Origin: Cricetomys ansorgei
Taxonomy: Eukaryota; Chordata; Mammalia; Rodentia; Nesomyidae
Direction of reading: 5' to 3'
Length of the DNA stretch: 64,000 bases
NCBI GenBank assembly: GCA_026225945.1
Contig: JAMJFZ010000818.1
Span: 2,523,501-2,587,500, forward strand
The position numbers were made by a program, and so were the translations under genes. The notes beneath the pieces were generated by a model. It was not told the origin of the DNA. It did not search any database and saw only the letters and a program-made list of their open reading frames with translations. Shown in pieces: positions 53,651 to 64,000 of this stretch (positions are counted from its first letter, which is position 1; each line of letters begins with the position of its first letter).

Positions 53651-54317
53651 TTCCCTTCTTAAACTTTGACACCCCCAGAAGGGGTAAGAGGGCCTGAGAT
53701 CTTGAAGGCACTCAACAAACCCTGCCTTGAATGGAAGGGGAAGGCTGACGCCAGGGAAGGTGGTGCTTTTATAACATCGGTTTTACCTCGTGAGTGCAAT
53801 TCGTTTTAGCCCTGTGGCGAGTAGATAACGGGAGAATGAGGGAAGAGGGCGTGGGATGCCCAGGATAAGGGTACACATCGTGGGTGTGGCATGTGTCATA
53901 AGCACACGGTTTCCTCATAGTCATCTTTGTAATAACAGGCTTCTTGGTAGCTAGACTCTTGATTGGTTATTGTCCCTAATAGCATCCTGAATTGCAGGCT
54001 TCTGATTGGTCGATGATGCATTCATTCATCCAGTTGTTGGTTCATTCTAGACTTTTGATTGGTTGTTGATACCCAGCAGGTCTTTGTTCACTCTTTTATG
54101 TATTCCTTTGCTCATTCATAGCCCTAAGGGGTCTGTGAGCCACATGGAGATAAGTTTCCTTACACTGCGGGCTGAAGAGTGTCAGGAAACCAAAGCATGA
54201 TTTCCCAGTAACTTGTGCCATTTATTGGCAGTTCTTGACACAGTGACGTGGACAGAAAACCTTTGGGCTATGGGTGGACTCCCACATTGCCACTCTTTCT
54301 TTGTGGGTGTGAGAGAA
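53651..54317. other. Single-copy sequence with reiterated GATTGGT words
   Basis: Three GATTGGT (inverted CCAAT) words at 53961, 54004 and 54057, two of them within a shared longer context (CTAGACTYTTGATTGGTTRTTG). Possibly a decayed tandem repeat or an NF-Y-type cluster. Confidence 0.4.
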
Positions 54318-54458
54318 ACAGGGTCTCCCTGTGTAGCCCTGACTGGTCTGGGACTCACTCTGTAGACCAGGTGAGTCTTCCACTCACAGAGATCCACCTG
54401 CCTCTGCTTCTTTAGTGCTGGGGTTACAGTTGTGAAGCCCTGGGCTCAGCTTGAGGTT
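54318..54458 (-). repeat. B1 SINE (reverse)
   Basis: 'GAAACAGGGTCTCCCTGTGT', 'GCCCTGACTGGTCTGGGACT', 'CTCACAGAGATCCACCTGCC' and 'TAGTGCTGGGGTTACAGTTG'. Confidence 0.92.
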
Positions 54459-55429
54459 TGTTTTTTTTTTTCTCCCATGAGTTTGTATAATTAAATTGGA
54501 AGACATAGCAGAGCGACACAGTCAGAGGCTCTGAGAGAGGAAGGAAATGAGGACTGGTGCTGAGGAGCAGGGAGTCTTTTTCGTGTTCAGGAGAAGCAAG
54601 TGCCAGTCTGGGAAATATCCAGCCTGTTGGAGGGGCTTTTGGGGGCTTCTTGTCCATTTATTATTTCAGAGTGTTTTGTCACACCACCCCCAACAGAGCC
54701 CCCTCCTAATGCCTCACCCAACAGTCAATAGGGTTCTTGTTTTCTGTTTTTGTTTGTGTGTATACATATGTATACACATGCCAATTTGTTCTGGGGATCC
54801 CCAAACAGCACCACCACTTGGAGACCTTGAGCTCAAGCACGTGGGCCTAAGGGGGATGCCGCACATGCAAACACTGACAACTGCTGAGAGAGAATACAAG
54901 TCCAAACACAGCATTGTGTAAAGGAGCCCAGGATTCATGGAAAGACCCCCTGTGCAGCTCCTGGCCTAGTCCTCCTCCCCCTTGGACCCCCATCCCCAAT
55001 GCTGCAGATGCTGGGGACCAAAACGAGTCTCGCACGTCCAGGCATCCACACAGAGCTGGTGACAGGAAGGTGAGCCGAGCTGGGTGAGCGAAGTCACATC
55101 CAGAGGGCACAGGCACGAGTTGCCAAGAAGAGGAGACCTGTTCTCGGGAGGCATTGGTGAGTTTTGAACTTGCAAGTAGTCTGATGTCCTGTTGCTGTCC
55201 AGCAGAAGTTCCATTCATAAAGAGTCAAGACTTCCAAGGATGAGAGTCTCATTCCTACTCTTATGTAGGTGGCTGGATCCCCAAGTGGGCTTGTGACAGG
55301 GAGAGACGTGGAGCTAGACTTGGGATGTTCAGCCTCCTGCTAGCTAACTTTGGAGTCACTGCTGAGGAATGGCTCTCTGTTCTATCCTTGTGTTATTGTA
55401 CTGTCTGCTTGTTGTTGTTGGTACTGTTG
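54459..55429. other. Single-copy sequence
   Basis: Frames of up to 124 codons are unassigned, and nothing repeat-like was seen apart from a T-run near 54463. Confidence 0.4.
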
Positions 55430-55545
55430 TTGTTTTGAGACAGGGTCTCTTGTGTAGTCTAGGCCTGCCTCCAACTTACAGCAATCCTCCTGCCTCAACC
55501 TCTGTGGGACTGAGGTTATAGGGGGTGTGCTAATATGCCCAAACC
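55430..55545 (-). repeat. B1-like SINE (reverse), old
   Basis: 'TTTTGAGACAGGGTCTCTTG', 'CTAGGCCTGCCTCCAACTTA', 'CAATCCTCCTGCCTCAACCT' and 'GTGCTAATATGCCC'. Confidence 0.82.
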
Positions 55546-55682
55546 AATTTTTTTTTTCTGTGTAGTCCTGGCTGGCCTGGAACTCACCATTGGGTAGACC
55601 AGACTGGCCTCTAACTCACAGAGATCCACCTGCCTCTGCCTCCTAAGTGCTGAAATTAAAAGCGTGTGCTACAATGCCAATC
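55546..55682 (-). repeat. B1 SINE (reverse)
   Basis: T-run, 'TGTGTAGTCCTGGCTGGCCT', 'GGCCTCTAACTCACAGAGAT', 'CCACCTGCCTCTGCCTCCTA' and 'GTGTGCTACAATGCC'. Immediately downstream of the older copy in the same orientation. Confidence 0.93.
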
Positions 55683-56319
55683 CTAACCTTGGTATTCTTG
55701 GTACTGTTCTGTTTCCATCAAAATTTGTTTCTTTTTCCACCTGGGAATAGGCTAACATCATTTGTTCCAGTGTCTCCAGGAAGTAGATGAGACTTGTAAC
55801 TGTCAAGACAAGACAAGTCACGACACAGTGGTAATCAGTGACGATCCCTATTCTAGGTGGGGTCTTTTGAAGTCTTCCACACCACCCATCACCCTTGTTA
55901 ATCATCCACCTGTCAGATGAAGTCTCCAAGGACAGTAAAGAGGGTTCAGCTCCCACAGAGGAACCCTGGCTCCTGATGATCTGGGAGTAGCCTTCTGCAG
56001 GCTGGAGTTGCACTTTGTCCTGGGCAGAGGCAAACTTAGATGAGGAATTGTGGAGGCTTGACCTTTTCATTGGTCCCAGCAGCCAGAGTATTTGATACAT
56101 GCCCAGCAGGTGTCTGAAAATCCTGGAGACACCAGGGAAATTAAGACACGTACTCAGTTTCAAGGGATGTTCACCCCCTCTGCAAAGACTCTGAGGGTCT
56201 CCCAGAGTGATTTTCTGAAAATCCAGGACCAGGGAATTCTGTCTGTCCCATCTTTGGCAAAAGGACTAAGATGTGATATGTACCTATAAAGCAAGACATT
56301 TTGTGGGTTGCTTTTGTTG
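55683..56319. other. Single-copy sequence
   Basis: A 164-codon minus-strand frame (55669-56163) starts at the B1 edge and shows no recognised domain. Probably chance. Confidence 0.4.
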
Positions 56320-56402
56320 TTTTGTTTTGAGACAGTTTCTTGATACGCAGTTCTGGCTGCCTTGAACTTGTGACCTTTTTGCCTCGGCCTCTGAGTGTTG
56401 GG
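56320..56402 (-). repeat. B1 SINE fragment (reverse)
   Basis: 'TTTTGTTTTGAGACAGTTTC', 'CAGTTCTGGCTGCCTTGAAC' and 'TGCCTCGGCCTCTGAGTGTT'. Truncated before the B1 5' end. Confidence 0.85.
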
Positions 56403-56924
56403 AGAGTTGTATCTTAATGGAATATATCAGAGAAAGTCTTAAATATGTCAGAAGAGGGTAGTAAGGGCTTCGATCCTATGAATCTTTGCAGAGACAAGGG
56501 AGGCTCTGCTTTTGAAACGCTTATCCCAGGGAATGGTCTCCTATGACAGGCTGGCTCTTACCGACAGGATTACAGTGGGGAAAGGGCAGGTTTTGAAGGT
56601 GTACTGGGGTAGGGGCCCGAGTTGATGTGAACAAAATCAAGGACTGAATGACAGGAGGCACAATCCAGAGACAGGAAGATGCTTTGGTGCCCCTTTGGGA
56701 GTGGAGCAGGGAAGATTGCAGGGAAAGGCAATTGGAGAAGGAGAGGAGACCCCGAGGCCAGGAGGGGTGCCTGTTCCAGCCCAGTGACCAGAGCTACCCA
56801 GCCTGAACCCAGATGGTGCCACTCGCCACCACACTGGCGCCTCTTCATATCTCAGCGGCGATTTCCAAGAAGCTCAAAGGGCTTTCCGGAAGTTATCTGC
56901 ACGCTGGACCCAGGGGCCCGGCCT
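56403..56924. other. Single-copy sequence
   Basis: Nothing recognised; minus frames here have no family signature. Confidence 0.4.
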
Positions 56925-57005
56925 TATCTCTCCATCTCACAGATGGGAGAACAGGACACCACGTGGTTAACCCACTTATCCAAGATCAGAGTGTGCGCCA
57001 TGGCC
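56925..57005 (+). repeat. MIR SINE fragment
   Basis: 'TCTCCATCTCACAGATGGGA' with 'GAACAGGACACCACG' and 'TTATCCAAGATCAGAGTG'. Confidence 0.55.
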
Positions 57006-57029
57006 TGTGTGTAATCACATTCTAGATTT

Positions 57030-57253
57030 CTCTGCCACAGGCTCCCCTCGGCTATCGCTCTTGGCAGGGACAGCCAACTCGGCGGCGTTCCTTCTTCCTC
57101 AAAGACAGCGCGGACTCCTCCCGCAATTCAGCTATTAGCAAGATCTTGATCTTTGATGACAAGAAATTTGATTTATAGACTCAATATTCTCTTTAGATCT
57201 CCCGGACTTTCTATGATTTGGTCCCTGGCGTCAATTATACAAAAGTTCACACA
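57030..57253. promoter_or_regulatory. Candidate conserved non-coding element A
   Basis: Repeat-free DNA with TATTAGCAAGATCTTGATCTTTGATGACAAG-type dense motif content, including a TCF/LEF-like CTTTGATG (57151-57158). Inference from composition only; conservation was not measured. Confidence 0.3.
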
Positions 57254-57437
57254 GGGCCGGCGAGATGCCTCAGCTGGTAAAGGCTGCGAAGCCTGGCCAC
57301 CGACCTGAATGTGGTCTTGGGACCCGCACGGGGGAAGCAGAGAACCTGCTATTGCCAGGTGTCCTCTGACCTCCACACACGTGTGTCACGTGAACAAACG
57401 TGCGAATTAAATAAATAAATAATAAATAAATAAATGC
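57254..57437 (+). repeat. B2-superfamily SINE (B3A-like) with (AAAT)n tail
   Basis: 'GGGCCGGCGAGATGCCTCAG' head, 'GTGTCCTCTGACCTCCACAC' body and AAATAAAT repeats (57405-57435). Confidence 0.88.
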
Positions 57438-57620
57438 AGCGCATGAACAGAAAACCTGACTCCACGGTGAATATTTGCATTCCTGGGACTGGGATTCAAC
57501 CAGAGCCAGTTTGTTTTATTGGCTCGCCACCATTAAACAGGCGGAGGAAGGTCTGCAGTGATAGAGGAAGCTGAGCTGACAAAAAAAGAGTCTTTTCAAA
57601 TATCCGCCAAATGGCGAGAA
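57438..57620. promoter_or_regulatory. Candidate conserved non-coding element B
   Basis: Repeat-free, with an exact octamer ATTTGCAT (POU-type, 57473-57480), 'TTATTGGCTCGCC' and 'GCCAAATGGCGAG'. It is separated from element A only by the SINE, so A and B may be one ancestral element split by the insertion. Confidence 0.35.
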
Positions 57621-57764
57621 AGCTTTTTTTAAAAAATTGTGGGTTTTTTTTTCTTTCTTCCCTTTTTAAAAATTTCTTTTCGTTTAAAGAAAACTCCTCA
57701 AATCCTCAGCTTCTGGCTAACAGGTCACTCTGTCTTAATATAATTAGGTCTCTGTCTGTGTGAA
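57621..57764. other. A/T-run-rich linker
   Basis: Alternating T-runs and A-runs. Nothing recognised. Confidence 0.5.
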
Positions 57765-57962
57765 AATGTGTGTTTTATGTGTATATATCTATATATCTAT
57801 GTCTATATAATGTGTGTGTGTAAACGTTTTCTTAATGGAAGGCAAAACGTCCCCCTACATATATGTGTATGTATGTATGCCTGTGTATATGTGTGTGTGC
57901 ATGGTGTATTCTCTGTATGCATGTGTGCAATGTGTGCATATATGTGGGTGCATGTACATGTT
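57765..57962. repeat. TG/TA low-complexity tract
   Basis: Degenerate TGTG, TATA, TATG and TGCA words in two blocks. Confidence 0.85.
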
Positions 57963-58127
57963 TTAAAGTTCACTTCCTCCCTAATAAGAAAAATCAAGGT
58001 GCTGTGGTTCAGGGATGATGGTGTGAAATCTGGTGTAAGGATATCTCAGGTCCCTCCTGTGATGAACTGTGAGGTCAAGAGTACCATCAGAGTCCCGAAA
58101 AGCTCAGAGAGATCCTGAGGCCCGGAG

Positions 58128-58240
58128 GCAGGCGGTGGCTCAAGCCTGTGATCCCAGAACTCTGGAGACCGAGGCAAGAGAATTATGAATTTGAGCTAGC
58201 CTGAGCTACAATGCAAAACCCCATCTTTAAAAGGAATCCG
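58128..58240 (+). repeat. B1-like SINE, old
   Basis: 'GGCGGTGGCTCAAGCCTGTG', 'ATCCCAGAACTCTGGAGACC' and 'GAGCTAGCCTGAGCTACAAT'. Confidence 0.85.
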
Positions 58241-58249
58241 TGAAATCCT

Positions 58250-58362
58250 TAGACTCTTGTTTCCAGCTGAAGCCCAGAGAAAGCAAATGAACTTGCCTGA
58301 GGTTGCACAGCAGGAACCTTGCAGGGATGCTGTAAGCTCGGTAATTCTTTACACTAGAGGCA
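58250..58362 (+). repeat. MIR SINE fragment
   Basis: 'AGCCCAGAGAAAGCAAATGA', 'ACTTGCCTGAGGTTGCACAG' and 'CAGGAACC' follow MIR order. Confidence 0.68.
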
Positions 58363-58402
58363 GAGTTGGTGGGAAAAGCCCTCTATGTATATTGTATATA
58401 TA

Positions 58403-58566
58403 ACTTTGGCATGTGTGTGTGCGAACGCACATATGCACACTCCTGCCAGCGTCAGAGGACAACTTGGCAGGATTCTCTCCTTCTACCATGTCCATCCCAG
58501 GGATGGAACTCAACACATCAGGCTTGGTGGCAAGCTCCTTTACCCGTGGAGCTGTCTAGGTGGCCC
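58403..58566 (-). repeat. B2-superfamily SINE (reverse, B3A-like)
   Basis: TG-rich tail, 'GTCAGAGGACAACTTGGCAG', 'CCAGGGATGGAACTCAACAC', 'GGTGGCAAGCTCCTTTACCC' and 'GAGCTGTCTAGG'. Both reversed promoter boxes are weak. Confidence 0.8.
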
Positions 58567-59148
<582 letters not shown>

Positions 59149-59369
59149 TCCTGATCTATCAGAGTGAGCTACCTTCGGCCTTTGCAACCGCAGAGACCTT
59201 TAATCTCCAGGGCTTTGTTCAGGATCCGCTCCCTGCACTAAATTCATTTAAAGGAAGGGTTGCATATTAATAAAGAAAATAACTGGCCAGGCGGCCATAT
59301 CCCCTGACCTGCCTCCAGGCGGGTGGGCCTTAATCACTGTTTGTGAAGGGCACCCGCAGCTTCAGATGA
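59149..59369. other. Single-copy sequence leading into the promoter-like segment
   Basis: Repeat-free. Includes AT-rich 'TTGCATATTAATAAAG' and a CArG-like CCATATCCCC word (59296-59305). May belong to the same regulatory element. Confidence 0.35.
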
Positions 59370-60010
59370 AAGTCCCCAGGTAGATAAGCCCCGCCCACTG
59401 ACGTCAGGACACCCGCTGAGCCCGCCCCAGGGGTCCAGCTGCTCAGCTCCAGTGGTGGTGGAGGGAGTGTTCCAGGGTCCAGAGACCAGGCTCAGGGGAG
59501 CAGGCAGGGTCGTGGGGTGGGGTGGGGGGACAGGGAGAGAATGGAGTGTGACAGAGACATAGGTGAAGGCAAATCAGATGAGGGAGAAGATGGGGAGAGA
59601 GGAAGGAGAGAAAATAAGTATGGGAAGAAAGAGAGGAAGGGACGGAGTGGGGGGGGTTCAGACAAGACAAGAGGAGTGTGTGTGGAGGGAGAGGGGGTAG
59701 AATCAGAGGTGGAGAATGGAAGAGAGAAAGCCAGGAGGGACCAGAAACCCAGGCAGGCAGGAGGCGACATTCGAAAGTCCATTAGTGGCGCTGGAGGGAG
59801 AGGGGGAGAAGCATCCTGCGCACCCCCCCCCCACAACATACACCTCTTATCAGCGCAGCCGTGGCCCGCCGCCTTATTGCAGGTGCTCTGGCGCCGCCGA
59901 GTCTGCCGGGCCGCGTGGTGGCCTGGCCGGGAGGCCGGGAGGGTGGCGGCGGCAGGCACGGCATCAGGCTGAGGGTGTGGCCAGCTCTTCTCACGAAGCA
60001 GCGGGGGAGG
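59370..60010. promoter_or_regulatory. CRE/GC-box cluster and CpG-rich segment, candidate promoter or enhancer
   Basis: A perfect cAMP-response palindrome TGACGTCA (59400-59407) is flanked by GATAAG (59384-59389), CCCCGCCC (59390-59397), GCCCGCCCC (59421-59429) and the E-box CAGCTG (59438-59443), all within 60 bases. A G-rich purine tract follows (59450-59800), then a CpG-dense stretch (59840-59970). This is the only place in the window where such features coincide. No TATA box or coding exon is evident. A promoter could be for a non-coding RNA or an exon outside the window. Confidence 0.4.
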
Positions 60011-61464
60011 GGTGAGGAGGGAGAGGAGGAAGGGCTGGAGGGAGGAGGAGGACGAGGAAGTGGCCCTGCTCCAAACTTGCACAAGATACCTGTAGGCAGA
60101 GTGGGCGACCCCCGGACTGTGGCATCTGACACCAAGTACCCAGACTCACAGACTGTATATCATCTTTACATAGGTCAATGGGAACTGCCACATTTCCTCA
60201 AGATGAAGCATGGTGACTTTGTGCTCTGCTACTTCCATTCTGTGGCCTTGGGAGGGGGAACATATCCTGGTGCCCCCAAATGCGCTGTGAAATGGGAGCC
60301 TAAGGGAGCTTGCTGCTAGGAGGAAGAGAGAGAGGAAGGGAGGGGAGATGTATCCACAGATCCAAGGCTGTCGCTTAGGGACCTGCTGGTGATACAGTCC
60401 TGACTGGGGAAAGGCAGGGAGAGTAGACAGGAGGGCTAATGCTGAACCTAGCAGGAGGTGCCTGGGAGTCCCCTTCCTCTGGGTACTAGAACAGCCAGGA
60501 AGCTTGGGTAGGTCTGCTGGCCTCACTTCTTGGTGGCTAAGTCATCTCCTGGGTCCAGTCCCCTCTTCTTCCTGAGTAACGCAAAGCTCCGCCATCATTC
60601 CTCTCCTTGATCCCAGGGTCACTGACAAGCCAGGCGGCCGGCCTCACAGGAGGTGAAGGTCATCTTTATGACTATTGAGACCTTGGGCTCAGTCACCTCA
60701 CTTGGCATCTCTGGGATTCCCCAGCCATCACTGTGACTTCTGGGAGAATACACTGGGTGCTGGGTCACTCAGGCCTCCCTGCAGAAGAACAGAAGATGAC
60801 TGTTTCCAGCCTCCAAGAACCAAGCCAGCTTCCACTGCAACCATCCCCTGGGGTGATACACCTCGAGGTTCCCCAGCAAAGACAGAAGCTGTACCAACAC
60901 AGTTGTTCTTGCCTTCCTGGGCCTTGAGACTCCTTGTTCTCAGACAAGCTTCCTCTGAATACTCGACATCACCCAGCCCTAGAAGCCCCAGCTGCCTGAG
61001 CTCCATCCCACCTCCTGGTCTGTCTCTCTTCCCTTCTGCCAGTCCTTCCTAGCAGCACCTGCTTGTCTCCTCTTTGCATTCTGGGAACACATCCCAGGAG
61101 ACCCCTCCTCTCTGGGGCTAAGAAGCATCAGACCCTGCTTCCCAAGGGCTGACGGTCCAACAGGAGAGGCCATGAAAGCCTTTTCCATTCATGAAACCCT
61201 TTCCCGCTGGGGAAAGCAAGCTGCAAAGGGCAGAGGCAGGAGTGGGGAGCAATCGGGTAAGGCTTCCTGGAGCAGGGGATTAAATGAAATTTGTCAGGTA
61301 ACAGACAGAGTCGTTGTACCCAAATGAGTTAAGCAAATGGGACACACACCTGCAGGAAGGACAGCGGGGAATTGTTCTAAGAGGAACCTAGAGATCTTAT
61401 GGAGATGGTGACCTTCGATCTGCTCTTGAAAAATAAATTGGAGGGCTGTGCGGCCTGTTACATG
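60011..61464. other. Single-copy sequence, nothing recognised
   Basis: No repeat family seen over ~1.4 kb apart from a GGA-rich stretch near 60030-60055. Frames of 125-152 codons on both strands overlap one another and have no domain. Confidence 0.4.
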
Positions 61465-61540
61465 GTGTGTGTGTGTACAAGTATGTGTGTGTGTGAGTGT
61501 GTTCAAGTGTGTGTGTGTTTACACTCACACATGTGTGTTG
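61465..61540. repeat. TG-rich low-complexity tract
   Basis: Interrupted TG runs separated by CAAG and ACTC words. Confidence 0.85.
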
Positions 61541-61650
61541 TGCCTTCAAATGGTACTGCTCACCAGAGACAGGTGCTCAGAGAGGTCAGTGAGGGGGACA
61601 AGGTTGTTTCCCCATGTGCCTGCAATAGCCACCATGTGGAAAGGGGACAC

Positions 61651-61995
61651 TGATTATTGACACTGTCAGCTTGACAGGACCTAGAATCACCATGGCAACA
61701 AATATCTGTGCATGTCTGTGGAATTTTCCAGAAGACTAATTACGGTGGGATGACTTGCCCTCACTGTGGGCATCGCCTGGAAATGAACTAGGTGGGGTCC
61801 TGGACTGCATAAAAAGGGAACCAGGCAGCTGAGCATCTTCTCTCTCTCTGCTTCCGTGACCACTATCTCCAGCTCCCGCCTCAATGCCTCCTCTGCTACG
61901 AAGGACTGCTCCTTCAAACTGTGAGCCACAACAAACCTTTCTGTCCTTAACTGCTTTAGTCAGTTATTTTGCCACAGCCAAGAGACAATACAGGG
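61651..61995 (+). mobile_element. Rodent LTR-like repeat (ERVL/MaLR-type), near full length
   Basis: 'TGACACTGTCAGCTTGACAG'-type start after 'TTAT', 'ACCTAGAATCACCATGGCAA', 'GGTGGGGTCCTGGACTGCAT', 'TCTCTCTCTCTGCTTCCGTG', 'ACTGTGAGCCACAACAAACC' and terminal 'AAGAGACAATACAGG'. Best-preserved copy of the family also at 22715 and as tails at 690 and 7014. Confidence 0.78.
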
Positions 61996-63449
61996 ACCCG
62001 CAGGGACGGATTGTCTGATGTTCTAAGACACATCGGGCAGTTTCAGCTAAAACTTCCCATTTATTTGTCAGCAGAAAAACTACTACTCAGTAGAAAGACA
62101 TGCAGAAAAAAATAAAACAAAATAAAACCACCACACACTGGGCAGATTGAAACAAGCTCCTCCTCGGGCCAGACTGAGCCCTGCAAAGGTCATTTGGAGA
62201 CCCCAGTGAATGGAGCCCAGATGTTGGCGGAGAAGGAAGGCAGACATCTTGTAAAGCAGGAAGCTCAAGAGGATGGCTGACACGATAGTACTGGATCCCT
62301 CAGACATTCCCTGGGCTTCTTACCACTCAGCCTCTCTGGAACGGGCGCTCTCAGGAGCATAGAACGCTTCTCCTAAAGCCAGCTCCTCCCTAGAGGGCAT
62401 CCTGTGCAAAAAGACCCTTACAATGCGCGGTTGCCACCCTCCAGGTCCGAGCTTTTCCTTCCCAGGGGCGGAAGTAGGCTGAGCCTCCTCCACCTCCTCC
62501 CCGCTGTAGCTTGGCCCTTCTGATCCTTTCGTGGGGGCAGTCCCATCTTTTCAAGTTGTCATCGTCATTAATCCAGGGCATGTTTACCCACACTAGGAAA
62601 TAAGCCAAATAAGCCAAATAGAAAGAAACTGTCAAAACCCTCTCCAGACAGCCAGGAGGAAGCCCCCCCCCACACCTGCCACCGTGCCCCAAATTAAGGC
62701 GTTGCTGGGAGCAGAGCCTTCAGGAAGAAAACCTTTTAGCTGAAACCAAGAACGTGCAAGCTGAGGTATTTCATTAGAATAATGGTCTCTCTTAGATGAG
62801 CAATTTAGGAGAAAGGTTAGTAGCTAAGTGTGGTCTTACCCTGAGGATGCCAGGAGGCCGCAGGGAGAGACCATGCAGGCTGCAATTTGATGCTAGGAGT
62901 TTGATTCAATTCTTGGAGCTTTTAGGCTTATTTCCTTGGTTTTGAGGCCTATGCATTGATGATAAGCTTTGTTTTCAGATATCCGAAGGAAGGTTGGCCT
63001 CTGTACTCTGATGGAAGCTTTGATTGCTCTCAATCACCCATTAGTTAATTGCCCAGGGGTAGGTCCCTGATGATCCTCAGGGGTACCCTACCAGCACAGG
63101 GATTAAGGACCTTCTAAATCCACAGGATCCTTGCCAGGTGTCCCAGTACGAGTGAGAATCCATCAAAAATGAACCCAAGTCATGACTGTGTGGTCTTGGG
63201 ACCTCCCTAAGGGGTTGGAGACCTTACTGACACTCAGCTAAATGGAGAGGGGAACTTCCACACATGCATACAAGCAAAAGCTAGTTTTTTGGGGGGCCAC
63301 TGTGTGCCCCACCCCGTATGTGTGACAGTAGACAAAATGGGGCCACAGAGCACTGTGGGGTTGACGCTTTTCTTGGCGAGTGGCCATTAAATGCCCAGAT
63401 CATGTGACTGTTGGCATAGCACCTGCTGTAAAAAGATGGTGTGTGTTCA
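61996..63449. other. Single-copy sequence with weak minus-strand candidate
   Basis: Minus-strand frames at 62083-62307 (hydrophobic) and 62390-62692 lie upstream of an AATAAA (reverse of 62060-62065) but have no recognised family. The remainder (62700-63449) shows nothing. Confidence 0.3.
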
Positions 63450-63835
63450 CTTTCCAGTGCTGGCTTAGCAAAGTCCTATAACCCGAGCGAGTTACAGTAT
63501 ACTTATTCATTCCCTCATGGCTCTGGAGTCCAGAAGGTCAAAACCAAGGTGTCATCAGGCCCAGGCTGCATATAAAGGTTCAAGGGTTGAATCCTTTTCC
63601 TCTGTGCGTCCCTGAACACCCTGCCGCTGTACCAATTCAAGGTCCGCCTCAGTAGTCACCAGGCTTTCTCAATATAAGTCTCATTTCATCTTCTGGTAAG
63701 GATGCCCTCATGCTAGATCAAGGACTGCTGGATTCCCCCTTCTTGCCTTGATCATCAGCAAAGAAAAATTCCAAATGAAGTCACATTCATGGGTAGAGGG
63801 GTTGGGAGATCCAGTCTTTCTAGCTTGGGACACAA
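63450..63835 (-). mobile_element. MLT1/MaLR-type LTR (antisense), old
   Basis: 'CTCATGGCTCTGGAGTCCAG', 'AAGGTCAAAACCAAGGTGTC', 'TCTGGTAAGGATGCCCTCAT' and 'CAAATGAAGTCACATTCATG' followed by 'GGGACACAACAA' run in the antisense MLT1/MST order. Diverged, as for a eutherian-age element. Confidence 0.7.
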
Positions 63836-64000
63836 CAAGGGCACGGATGCAGTCTTGGAGGAGAAGGTGGAGGGAGATAAGTAGAGCCCAAGACTTTTTG
63901 GCAAGCAGATGCTTAAAGAACGTGTAAAATGAGATATTTGTTTATGGGGTACCCTGAGCCATCGTGGCTGTAGTCTTTGGACCAGACTAGGAAGAAAATG
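63836..64000. other. Single-copy sequence to window end
   Basis: Nothing recognised. Confidence 0.4.

Noticed and set aside
55669..56163. 164-codon minus-strand frame
   Set aside because: Begins at a B1 boundary, has no domain, and no splice or promoter context.
59492..60082. 196-codon minus-strand Pro/Ser-rich frame and 151-codon plus-strand frame
   Set aside because: They follow from the long purine-rich strand, which is stop-poor on both strands; no domain or splice context.

Overview
The window looks like non-coding nuclear DNA (intergenic or intronic) from a muroid rodent. The main evidence is the interspersed-repeat spectrum: B1 (7SL-derived), B2/B3 (tRNA-derived), B4/RSINE1 composites and one ID-like element, together with a URR1-type hAT transposon, MaLR/ERVL-type LTRs and abundant (CA)n/(TG)n microsatellites. 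I cannot fix the genus. No protein-coding gene is recognisable. Every long reading frame coincides with a simple repeat, a minisatellite, a purine-rich tract or a transposable element, or has no family signature.

Layout. 1-12.6 kb: mostly single-copy sequence with MIR, URR1, MaLR and SINE insertions, plus an ERV-like block near 10-11 kb that is itself interrupted by a B1. 12.67-14.5 kb: an exceptional low-complexity block made of about 1 kb of TG/TCTG repeat, a CG-alternating tip, an AT-only minisatellite with a perfect 22-bp hairpin, then TG/TA and CA tracts. 16-24.4 kb: dense SINE, LTR and microsatellite territory. 24.4-37 kb: relatively repeat-poor, with several stretches that look like conserved regulatory DNA (around 29.1 kb and 36.0-36.5 kb), a reverse-strand LTR with recognisable promoter parts, and a 26-bp minisatellite at 33.9 kb. 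37.7-41.7 kb: TG, ATCT, CT/CA and TA repeats. 42.7-51 kb: two solo LTRs of one family with intact 6-bp target duplications (one inside a SINE), a 285-bp higher-order minisatellite and several SINEs. 51-64 kb: B1-rich sequence, candidate conserved elements at 57.0-57.6 kb, and a CRE/GC-box, CpG-containing segment at 59.37-60.0 kb that is the best promoter or enhancer candidate, followed by further LTRs.

The functional content is therefore likely regulatory at most. I found no gene cluster, defence system or novel protein system. The most checkable observations are the paired solo LTRs, the higher-order and 26-bp minisatellites, the low-complexity megablock with its hairpin, and the repeat-free candidate regulatory elements. 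All repeat family names come from my memory of consensus sequences and were not checked by a search.
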